Part shown: piece by piece, positions 56,110 to 64,000 of the stretch | How the letters are laid out: every line of letters begins with the position of its first letter | Numbering within the stretch: position 1 is the first letter of the stretch | Assembly (NCBI GenBank): GCA_030374805.1 | Contig: JARGSG010000199.1 | Coordinates: forward strand, 372,001-436,000 | Reading direction: 5' to 3' | From: Gracilaria gracilis | Taxonomy: Eukaryota; Rhodophyta; Florideophyceae; Gracilariales; Gracilariaceae | DNA length: 64,000 nucleotides | Program-made: the position numbers and the translations under genes | The notes under the pieces: generated by a model | What the model was told of the DNA's origin: nothing | Database searches by the model: none | Seen by the model: only the letters and a program-made list of their open reading frames with translations

Positions 56110-56760
56110 TCTGGAGAAGGTGGCACACCCTCTCGCATTTTGTTGCTAGGAATAGGACATCCGTTATATGAGATTAAGTTAGTACATCTTCTATCTTAAT
56201 ACTATAAAGAGGATGTCCTATTCCTATGCTGCTTGCGGAGGTTTTCACACACCCTCTCGCTTCGTTGCTAGGAATAGGACATCCATTATATGAGATTAAG
56301 TTAGTACATCTTCTATCTTAATTTTGTAGTACGGATGTTCTATTCCTATGGTGCTTGCAAAGGTTTTTACACACCCTCTCGCTTTGTTACTAGGAATAGG
56401 ACATCCGTTATATGAAATTAAGTTAGTACATCTTCTATCTTATTTTATGAAGAGGATGTCCTATTCCTATGCTGCTTGCGGAGGTTTTCACACACCCTCT
56501 CGCTTTGTTACTAGGAATAGGACATCCGTTATATGAAATTAAGTTAGTACATCTTCTATCTTATTTTATGAAGAGGATGTCCTATTCCTATGCTGCTTGC
56601 GGAGGTTTTCACACACCCTCTCGCTTTTTTGCTAGGAATAGGACATCCCTTAGATGAGATGAAGTTAGTATATCTTCTATCTTTATTTTGTATAGTGGAT
56701 GCCCTATTTCTATGCTGCTTGCGCTTTGAAGCTAGGATTAGGACATCCGTTAAGAATAGG
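56110..56760. repeat. 121-bp tandem array, about five copies
   Basis: Units begin near 56148, 56270, 56392, 56513, 56634 and a shorter last one near 56734 (period 121-122). Each holds a 15-bp inverted repeat (AGGAATAGGACATCC and its complement) about 60 bases apart. Central copies are almost identical. Short open frames across the array are repeat artefacts. Confidence 0.9.
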
Positions 56761-57186
56761 GTAGCCATAGTAAGAGGTATTGCATATAGTGAGAGCAGGA
56801 AATCGTTGGAGTCGGGATCCATGTTCGTTTCGCCCTGGGACAGCTGATCAAAGCGCCACGACACCCCGGTCCGCTGTCCCAAAGTGAAATTAGTGCTCCA
56901 CAAATTTTATTTATTTCTTTCTTGCTCAAACATTGTTGTACAAGTGTACTATAGATATTATTAGCGTTAGTAGCTTCATGTAGATTTGTAAACGTCCCAC
57001 GAGTACGCTATAAAATTTTTAAATAAGCACAGTGTATAGTTTAAACTAATACTGAGCGGACGCGCATCCGTGATGAAGTAGACGGAAAGGAACGGGAGTG
57101 AAAGTTACAACTACCTAACCGATCTCGCGAGCGTTCTCGAAGGTCGTAAACAACCTTTTCCATTCTATCAGCCGCGTGTAACCGCG

Positions 57187-58090
57187 ATGCCGCCTCGCAA
57201 GCATAAAAGGGGGCCGGATTCAAGACGAGCGAACCCAAGTGCACGGGTGTTAGAAATGCCGCACCTAACACGAGGGAGAGGGAGGGCGAAAGGCACTACG
57301 CCGCGTATGCCACCAGCCCGAGCAATGAAAAAGAAGGTTTCGCCCGCTGCTACGCCAGTAGTGAAGGGCGGCGATGCGGTGCATTTGTTTGTGACGATTG
57401 GGAAAGAAAAGAGCAGGGTGAAAGTGGGAATCACGGAGGTGAGAGGTGTGGGGTCCGCCGGTGGTTCAGGGAAGGCTCTTAGCCATACGCTCCATGGGCA
57501 TCTTTTAAGCGCGACTGCTCTAGAAGGAGAAGATTTGGTTGTGATCTGGAGGACGAAGATTATTATAAGTCATGGAAGCGCGAAGTACCCTTACCGTTTT
57601 CAAGGTAATGAAGACCCACCAAGTACGCTGAGCGAGTTGTTCTGGGCTGGGTTGTATGCGTGGCATACGTCGATGATGGACCGAATCGAGATTCCGCAAA
57701 GTCCTACTCCAGGGTTCGGGGCTGGCAAGTCTTCCACATATCAGCCTGAGAAAGTGGTTGCTCTGGAGGTCGAGATTGGAAGCTTCCATGCAGGGAGAAG
57801 ACCCTGAAGCAGAGCCATCAGGATTGAGGCGGAGCACACGGAAAAAGATTGCTCCGGGCCGGCTGAAAGAGGATTGGGGTAGCAAGGCTGGGAGCAAGAA
57901 GAAGAAGAAGAAGAGGAGGTTAATTGATCTTGCTGACGATGAGGATGAGGTAGAAATCCAACCTGCTCCGAAGAGGATGAAGAAGGGCACAGTGAAGACC
58001 CCTTCTGGAGATATACCAATGGAGGTTGTTACTTTATTCAGGAATATGACGAAGCCGGCATTGAAGAAGTTCTTCAAAGAACAGAAATAA
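57187..58090 (+). pseudogene. Basic AT-hook-like protein of unknown function
   Basis: From the ATG at 57187 the product starts with a basic region (MPPRKHKRGPDSRRANP, then RGRGRAKG, an AT-hook-like core). A compact domain follows (VHLFVTIGKEKSRVKVGI ... YPYRFQGNEDPPSTLSELFW). The phase changes near 57.78 kb, and the next frame continues with basic nuclear-localisation-like clusters (SKKKKKKRRL) and an acidic stretch, ending at 58090. It may be the front of the dioxygenase-like gene that follows directly. Fold not recognised. Confidence 0.5.
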
Positions 58091-58092
58091 AT

Positions 58093-59595
58093 GTGGTGTC
58101 GTCGAGCGAGAATGAAAGTGGTGGCAGTGAGAACGATAATAGGTTCGTTCAGGACGAGGAGGAAGTGGTGGAGGAAGGAAGGATGCGTAGATTTGAAGAT
58201 AAGAATCCCGAGAAACCACCGAAAGGGATGAATAAGGCAGGTGAGTGGGCTGGTGGATCGGATATGTCATGGACGAGTCCGGTAAATGCGCTACCGAGTG
58301 AGTGGCCGGGAGGGAAGAATGCAGTGAAACATCAGCACCCGTGGATGGAGATGATTCATTTGCGAAAAGAGCACAGGGCGGGATGTTTGGGGGTGGCGGA
58401 TTTGAGAGCGGTCCATCACGCGGTGTACTGGCATGCCGCCCAGAAATTGCACCAGGAGCTGGGTAGCACGAAAGAACCAGTTCTTGGGGTGAAGCTTCCG
58501 TTGGAGGGAAAGCCGAAAGGGGAGGAAGAAGCTCTTTGGATGGCGGCGATGGAGAGGGATGACCTCGCTCGAGAGTTCTTTGCGACGAAGAGAATGAAAT
58601 TGATGGAAAGGGGTGTCTGTGTTTTGGAACACTTCGGAACTGATGGAGGTATGTCAGAGGAGGCGAAGAAGAGGGACGTGGTGGTGGATGAAGATGTGAC
58701 AGAAGGGTTGCTAGAGTTTTTTGAGAAGGACTTCGAGGATCAGCCAGACTTGAAGTTTGAAGAGAACCGAACGAAATGGAATCCCATAATCAACGCGGGG
58801 GAAGGAAAGGATGCTGGGGACAGGATGCAGGGAATTGGACGATATATTACGACGTAGAAGGGGATTGTTGATTGCATGAAATCTGATGAGAAGAATGTGA
58901 TGATGATGAGAAAGCGGGCGTTGTTGGAGGCGAGGTTTGGGCAAATTGCATCGGCTCTTCGCCTTTGTAACAACAGCAAGGCTAAGAAAAGGATGTATGC
59001 GCCGCAGACCGGAGGGCTTGTGTTGTGTACGGGGGAGGGATGTCCAAGGCAGGTTTTGCACACTGATTTTCGAGGGTTGACGAATGTGGAGAAGGATATG
59101 GGAGATATTCCGGGGTTCTTCGTAATGGCCTCTGGAGGAAGTTCATTTATGATATGGGTTTGTGAGAGGTCTCACAACATGTATGTGACAGATGACAAGA
59201 GTTTGAGGAGGTTATCACGTACAATGGATGTGAAGAAGTTCAGGGTTCCGCCTTACTCTGTGTTTATTGGGAGAAGGGGTGTGTTTCATGCGGGAGCTGG
59301 GTACATGGATGCGTTGGTGAGAAAGAATTGCCTCAGGTATCACATTTATTTTGTACCTGAAGGATACAAGCTCCCTGACGCGGTGCACAGGGAGCCAGCG
59401 TTTCGGCCAAAGTTCGTAGATGAGGACTTTGGGCTAGAAGAAGACCCAAATGACCAGCCAGACGATGATGAAGGTTTGGAGGAAGAGAGTGAAATGGAAG
59501 ATATAGAAGATGGAGAGGACGAGTACGGAGAGGAAGATGAAGAGATGTCAGGTGGTCCTGCTGAGAATACAGATGGGGATTACGAGGAAGGATAG
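58093..59595 (+). pseudogene. Putative Fe(II)/2-oxoglutarate dioxygenase
   Basis: One plus-strand phase runs through 501 codons with a single in-frame TAG (58855-58857). The C-terminal part after the TAG carries the iron-binding pattern of double-stranded beta-helix dioxygenases: QVLHTDFRG (H-x-D), then IWVCERSHN, then PPYSVFIGRRGVFHAGAGY (distal His), then NCLRYHIYF (Arg for 2-oxoglutarate). The spacing of about 75 residues from HxD to the distal His and 16 to the Arg is normal. The tail is very acidic. TET/JBP- and AlkB-type members act on nucleic-acid bases, but the exact subfamily cannot be told by eye. The front half (58093-58854) is a helical region of unknown fold. No ATG opens this phase. 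Confidence 0.6.
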
Positions 59596-59902
59596 ATGAT
59601 AATGGATGACGACGATGAGTAGGTTTAATGTAGCACTTATACTGTTGTGTTTGTTTGTGATAGAGACTTGACATAAAAAGTGAAGAGTTGATTTGTTTAA
59701 GCGGCAACTTAAAAAGAATTGGAGAACAAAAACGGGTTGTGTGTGTAGTTGCAACCAGTACGAGGTTTACAATTTGTTCTAATAACCAGAGAATGTGATG
59801 TCTAGGAACGTTGATATAGTTGGTGTGGAAAGGGGCAGGGTCCTGCCTTCCGGCTAGTTTTTCATCTGCGGAGGTGAGATAGAAGTAAGCATTTCTAGAT
59901 TC

Positions 59903-60616
59903 CTACTCCGAGAAAGAAGCTGGGAAGGAAGTAAGGGTGCTGCCATATTCCAGAAGTGATTCCACTGTAGAAGTGACATTGAAGGAGAGACCTGTGTGGA
60001 AGGTGACTATGCCTAGAAGCTTCTTAATTATAGTTGAGACAATAGTTTTGTACTTGGTAGCCACTTCATACATGGTAACGAATCCAAATGAAGAACCGAC
60101 GAAATTGAAGGAAGAGATCCAAACGAGCTTTTGGTAGTAAGACTTGGAAAAGGTGTGTTCGTCGACGATACTGCAAGTGAGACCTGCGGTCCAGAGGCGT
60201 TCAGCTATTGCCAGAGCCCACTTTCCGGTGGCTGTGGTTAGACCATTGGGAGAGAGAGACGTGACACCATCCTGTGGGGAGGCGCCGACAGTGGGAACGG
60301 CGATGTAAAGAGTGGCTCGTGCGCAGTGCTCAATTCCGTGTTGGGAAAAGATGGGAAGAATGTGCCCATTCTGGATGAAGACCAAGTCTTCTGCTCGTAG
60401 TGCTGGACAAGATAGAATTACTTTTTCGAGAAGGTCGTTCCTGCCACAGAAGAAGATTGCACCTTGGGGAAGGCACTCTGCGGAAGTGAAGTCTTCGATG
60501 GAGAGAAAGGTGTCCTGAGGGGAACCATTGTTGTGAAGCATGGTGCCAATACGGCCTCTCCCTACAACAACGGCTGGGATGATTGTAGAACGGAGGGAAG
60601 GTGAATGGAAGCTCAT
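59903..60616 (-). CDS. Ketopantoate-reductase-like oxidoreductase
   Basis: Intact frame of 237 codons from an ATG at 60616. It starts with a Rossmann nucleotide loop (VVVGRGRIG, residues 16-24). LVFIQNGHILPIF matches the conserved QNG segment of the PanE/ApbA family, and YQKLVWISSFNFVGSSFG matches the conserved Lys of the helical C-terminal domain. The end is short compared with full-length relatives, so the last helix may be missing. It is a metabolic-enzyme type with no obvious role in transposition and may be a captured host gene. Catalytic activity is not assured. Confidence 0.65.
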   Translation of the reverse strand: MSFHSPSLRSTIIPAVVVGRGRIGTMLHNNGSPQDTFLSIEDFTSAECLPQGAIFFCGRNDLLEKVILSCPALRAEDLVFIQNGHILPIFSQHGIEHCARATLYIAVPTVGASPQDGVTSLSPNGLTTATGKWALAIAERLWTAGLTCSIVDEHTFSKSYYQKLVWISSFNFVGSSFGFVTMYEVATKYKTIVSTIIKKLLGIVTFHTGLSFNVTSTVESLLEYGSTLTSFPASFSE

Positions 60617-61181
60617 TGCGATGAGTTTGTTTGATTGAAGGTATGGGCTGTTGGAAGGTGTCGGGTGCTGGTAGCTGTGAAAGGAAAGTGGTCTACATTC
60701 TAAAGAGTGGGGAAAGCTTCAAGTACACGACTGGACTGTTGTTTTGGTCATGGAAAAAAGTGTTCCAGGGGATAAGGGGATTTGTATGATTCGGTTATGG
60801 AAAGAAATGGGCAGCAGGGCTGCAGAGGAGGTAGGGTCGAAGAGTGTGTTTATGAGAAGGTATGCAGTAAAATAAAGCATAGAAAGTAAGAGTTTATGGT
60901 ACCGTTAATACTTGAGAGGTAGTGCATCATGGGTTTCATTGGGATGTGCTATGGACCGAGGTTGGGAAATTATGGTGATTTCTAGGGAAAAAATGGAAAT
61001 TGTGTGGAATGGCGGGAAATAGGAGTGGATGTGAATGGAGTACAAAGGGTTGTGCCGCGCAAGTGGGTGTGTGGCCGACAGTGCCAGGGGTGTGCGCAGT
61101 GGGGGGGAGTGTAGCAACTGTTGGGTTCATCTCGCTTGTTCTTATCTATCTTCGTTATCGTGAACCGCCGTTTATTTCTGC
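60617..61181. other. Spacer inside the giant element
   Basis: No gene recognised between the reductase-like gene and the coiled-coil frame. Confidence 0.4.
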
Positions 61182-62144
61182 GATGTCGGATGGGTACGTC
61201 GAGGACGAGGAGCTAGTGGCTCTGCTACACCGGACTCAGGTACCAGAAACGCCACCGTCAAGAAAGGAGAAGGGTGGGGACAAGGTTTGCATGGGGGAGA
61301 AGGAGGGAAGTGGGGATGGAGAGGGGGGTGGGTGTGATGGGGGTGGAGGGGGTGGAGGGGATAGGAGACCGGAGAGAAGGTTTCCAGCGGAGATGGAAGA
61401 GCGGTTGAGGAGGCTTGGAGGGGATCTGAAGGAGCACTTGGACGACTGGCTTTCTGAGATGGTTGGTGAGATGGGAGGGGTGGTGCTGAGTGTGTCGGAG
61501 ATGGGGGTGCCAATGGCTTTGATTTCGACGATTCGGAAAAGGATGAAATTGGCTGGAATGGGGACTGGAAGGCATGTGGGTGAGATGTAGGAGTGCGTCG
61601 GGAGGGAGCTGGTGACGCTGAGAAGGGAGAATATGGGGCTGAGGGGACGTGTGGAGGTGTTGGAGGCGCTAGTGGGACAGGTGGAGAAGGAGTGCCAATT
61701 GTTGTTGGAGGTGAAGGAACTGGTGAGGGAAGGAGGCGTTGGGAGGGAGGCGTGAAGAAAGAAAGGGTCACCGGTGACGCCTGGCTCTCGTGGTGGACGG
61801 GGGGTGTGAGGGGGGGGAGCGGAGAAGGAGATGGAAGGGAGGTTGGGGGAAGTCGGCTGAGGAAGAGGCGAAAGGGTGGGGTGATGGTGGAAGAGGATGG
61901 GGAGGTATGTGTGCCGCGGCAGCTGCCAGGTGGAGCGCCACTAGTTGGGTTTGGTAGTGCGGCGGCGGCTGTGCGAACGGGGGAGCGCATACTAGAGGAG
62001 CAGGAGGAGAAGAGGCTGGGAGGGGTTGGAAGCCGGTTTGGGACTAGGAGGGTGTATGAGAATGGAGAGAGTGTTCCGTTGGAGTTCTTCAACTTGACAT
62101 TTAGGGAAACTGTGACTCAGGATCCGAATGCGGGGTTGGAATAA
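61182..62144 (+). pseudogene. Coiled-coil protein near the right end
   Basis: From an ATG at 61182 (MSDGYVEDEELVALLHRTQV) the product has a Gly-rich linker, a helical region (MEERLRRLGGDLKEHLDDWL) and a leucine-zipper-like coiled coil (LRGRVEVLEALVGQVEKE). A different phase then continues to 62144 with a basic patch and FFNLTFRETV. One in-frame TAG (61588-61590) and one phase change break it. Its place next to the right inverted repeat and its coiled coil recall small accessory DNA-binding proteins of CACTA elements, but no homology is claimed. Confidence 0.45.
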
Positions 62145-62233
62145 GAGAGCACTGGTGGTGGGTTCGTAATTTTTTAGAGTGTTTTTGACGAGTGTGGTGA
62201 ATGCAAAGTTACGAACGGTGGCAGGGGAACTGC

Positions 62234-62396
62234 AAACTAGCCTTCAACTCCAATAGATGAAGTTTGAACTGCACTGAACGGAAACGTAATTTCCAAAAAA
62301 AAATTTTTTTGCCTTGCCAACTAGCGCAAACTGCAAAAATGCTAGTTTTTTCGGACTTTTATTTTCGCAACTAGCGATCTACCATACTAAACTAGC
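62234..62396. repeat. Right subterminal GCTAGTTT repeats
   Basis: GCTAGTT or its complement at about 62234, 62317, 62341, 62367 and 62388, mirroring the left end. Confidence 0.7.
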
Positions 62397-62414
62397 ATTC
62401 CGAGAACACCGACG
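62389..62414 (-). repeat. Giant element right inverted repeat
   Basis: Reverse complement starts CGTCGGTGTTCTCGGAATGC. It is followed by AT (62415-62416), matching 44811-44812. Confidence 0.85.
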
Positions 62415-62416
62415 AT

Positions 62417-63450
62417 GTCATGCACATCAATATCCATCTTATCTAAAGCTCTGCGATACAAGTAGGATCTGTATCGCGGCTTCAGTGACGCAATGACACT
62501 AGCGTCCATGGGCTGTAGCTTAGATGTCGTGTTAGGAGGAAGAAAAACAACCTCGAAATTCGGCAGCACAGGTAGCACTTCAGTACTTCCATGAACACTT
62601 GCGTTATCTAAGAAAAGTAACACCTTCGTGGTGTCCGAAAGGCTTTTGATATGACTGGAAAAGCGTTGAAGCCAATTCAAAAATATAGAGCTTGTCATCC
62701 ATGCCTTCTTGTTCCAATAGTAATCGAAACCAAGCTCAGAGCCAGTTTTTTTCTTGAAGCAGTACGGTCTCCGCGCCTCGCCAATTATTAGCAAAGAAAT
62801 GCGGGTGGTCCCCGTAGAATTTGCACATGCGAGAATTGTTAGTCTCACCTTTTTTTTCTTTCTTCCCGGTAATCGCTCTGGTGCTATAGTACGGTCCGGT
62901 GCCAAGCGATAAAAAAGGCCGAACTCATCGGCATTATAGCAGTCCCCTGCATTGTATTCTTCAACATTTGCCCTCAACATGCCCAATTTATCCACTATTG
63001 CTCCTTCGTCTGCATCGCCACTTTCTCCGTGCGACTTAAATGATCTCAAACGGTGTCGTTTCTCGAAATTGTAGAGCCACCTTTTGCTCAGCGTAAGAGT
63101 TATTTTCGGATTTGCATCAAAGTTTTCATTCATCACTTCAAGTATGCGTCTACCTGATTCAATAATTAAAGCTCCATTTATAGATCTACGTTCTGAAAAC
63201 TGCAGCATGACGCAGTTTAAGAGTGCTTTCTCAAACTGAGGAAATGCTCCCTGCCGAGCGCGATATACACTCTGGGTAGTGGGTGCAGTGCTTGTGTTCT
63301 TTAGTATGCGAGATATTGTGGCTTGAGACTGTGGTTTGGACGGTTAAAAAGTATATTTGGCCCACAGTGCGAGAGTGGTTTGATCGCAAGAAAGACCTTG
63401 TTGGACACGTATTTGGTGTTCTTCTCGGATTTTGTTGTTGTTGAAGGGAC
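62417..63450 (-). pseudogene. pogo transposase, N-terminal and DDE piece
   Basis: Minus-strand frame with a helix-turn-helix region (QTTLALWAKYTF, then PSKPQSQATISRILKN) and a CENP-B-type second DNA-binding domain (LTLSKRWLYNFEKRHRLRSFK). The pogo DDE core follows: YNADEFGLFYRL (first Asp), VLLFLDNASVHG (second), FLPPNTTSKLQPMDASVI (third). An in-frame TAA lies between the two helices of the first domain (63344-63346), and no ATG is visible at the front. The frame stops abruptly at the giant element and resumes at 44810. Confidence 0.85.
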
Positions 63451-63960
63451 AGGGCTATTTGCGTATACATTTCAGGAGAGCTTTGAAGTTTGGGTGAAGC
63501 CGTGTTTCTTCAATTTGAAACGCACAGTAAGAGGAAAAGGTTCTACTTTATACATGTGAGGTTTTCTACAGTTTAGTGTTACTTACTGCGTTGCTTCTGG
63601 CTGCAGAACATGAGGGACTCAGTGCCATGTAAACCCTGAAAGTGCTTGTGTTTCATTCTGGTGCCAACAGAATGGTAGAATTAGAATGTTGTAGCCTACA
63701 AGGCTACATTTTGGTCATTGTGCTTGTTTGGGAATTGAATTGAGTGAGACAAGCGAGACCACTAGGTATTTATGTACCCTTAAATCAAGGGATGAATGTT
63801 TCATAAACGCACTGTTTATGACACATTTGATTTTTAGATGTTCTTGTTTATTCTTCTATCCTAATTCATGCAACATACTACCTATTTCTTCAAAATTAAA
63901 GGTTTTCACTTCATAGACCGAAAATGCGTTCTTCTACCGTTGAAATCCTTATTGCGTGGA

Positions 63961-63983
63961 ATTCTTATACCGCGGGATCACTG
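63961..63983 (-). repeat. pogo right inverted repeat
   Basis: Reverse complement begins CAGTGATCCCGCG and is followed by TA at 63984-63985. Confidence 0.8.
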
Positions 63984-64000
63984 TAGTCTTTCATCGGGTT

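Larger units (their letters stand above)
44813..62414. mobile_element. 17.6-kb CACTA/Plavaka-like DNA transposon with chromatin-modifier cargo
   Basis: Bounded by 26-bp inverted repeats with one mismatch (tips CGTCGGTGTT) and a 2-bp target duplication. Both ends carry repeated GCTAGTTT motifs. From left to right it holds: transposase (+); an unknown coiled-coil protein (-); a low-complexity region; SET domain (-); DNA methyltransferase (-); palindromes and a tandem array; a basic AT-hook-like protein and a 2OG-dioxygenase-like protein (+); a ketopantoate-reductase-like enzyme (-); and a second coiled-coil protein (+). No capsid, polymerase B, packaging ATPase or retroviral integrase is seen, so it is not a Polinton. 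The transposase and dioxygenase frames carry a few breaks, so this copy is probably inactive, while the methyltransferase is unbroken over about 800 codons. Confidence 0.85.
44152..63983 (-). mobile_element. pogo/Tigger-like transposon, interrupted
   Basis: Ends are inverted repeats of about 23 bases with two mismatches (CAGTGATCCCGCG at the tips), flanked by TA at 44150-44151 and 63984-63985, the mariner/pogo target. Its transposase reads on the minus strand and is split by the 17.6-kb element at 44813-62414. Subtracting that element and one AT leaves about 2.2 kb, a normal pogo length. Confidence 0.85.

Noticed and set aside
56110-56760. CRISPR-like array
   Set aside because: Units are continuous 121-bp tandem repeats with no variable spacers, and the DNA is eukaryotic.
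56348-56847. Three similar 62-85-codon frames
   Set aside because: They are the same short frame repeated by the 121-bp array, not genes.
61172-62092. 306-codon Pro/Ser-rich frame on the minus strand
   Set aside because: Mirror of the purine-rich coiled-coil gene on the plus strand; composition artefact.
44813-62414. Polinton/virophage-like or giant-virus insertion
   Set aside because: No capsid, polymerase B, packaging ATPase or retroviral-type integrase was seen, and the duplication is 2 bp. A TNP2/Plavaka-like transposase and subterminal repeats fit a DNA transposon better.

Overview
The window is eukaryotic nuclear DNA in which host genes are rare and mobile elements are stacked inside one another. 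Evidence for a eukaryote: Ty3/Gypsy and Ty1/Copia retrotransposons, MULE, pogo and CACTA-like DNA transposons, a TATA box, an AATAAA signal and one candidate spliceosomal intron. The one clearly intact host gene, a cytosolic-type sulfotransferase, is intronless. That, plus the overall intron poverty, would fit a red seaweed with sulfated polysaccharides, but the lineage is inference only.

Layout. 1-9500: gene-poor DNA with hairpins, a degenerate reading frame (2905-3501), a possible two-exon gene of unknown function (4577-5549, minus) and a broken DMT-type transporter (6406-7345, minus). 9512-10637: the sulfotransferase with TATA box and polyadenylation signal. 10971-32529: a MULE transposon with 146-bp inverted repeats and a 9-bp target duplication. 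It carries a Ulp1-type protease frame and a transposase that has been cut in three by two LTR retrotransposons. These are an 11.4-kb chromovirus (12583-24004, TSD ATCAA) and a 5.4-kb Gypsy-type element (24361-29739, TSD CTGAT). 32818-38824: a decayed Copia element with 135-bp LTRs (TSD TGCTG). 39441-39523: a tRNA-like pol III module. 39605-42660: a decayed fragment related to the second Gypsy element.

44152-63983: a pogo/Tigger transposon (TSD TA), inside whose transposase gene sits a 17.6-kb DNA transposon (44813-62414, TSD AT). This inner element is the most interesting object in the window. It has 26-bp terminal inverted repeats and about ten subterminal GCTAGTTT motifs. Besides a TNP2/Plavaka-like transposase it carries a DNA amino-methyltransferase followed in the same frame by a SET domain, a protein with the H-x-D...H...R signature of Fe(II)/2-oxoglutarate dioxygenases, a ketopantoate-reductase-like enzyme and several coiled-coil or basic proteins of unknown function. 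Its centre holds three near-perfect ~72-bp palindromes and a 121-bp tandem array.

How the genes may work together (inference): the methyltransferase/SET pair could write, and the dioxygenase could erase or oxidise, DNA or chromatin marks on the element or its targets, as proposed for TET/JBP-bearing KDZ transposons of fungi. Several frames of this copy carry a stop or frameshift, so it is probably a recently inactivated copy of such an element.
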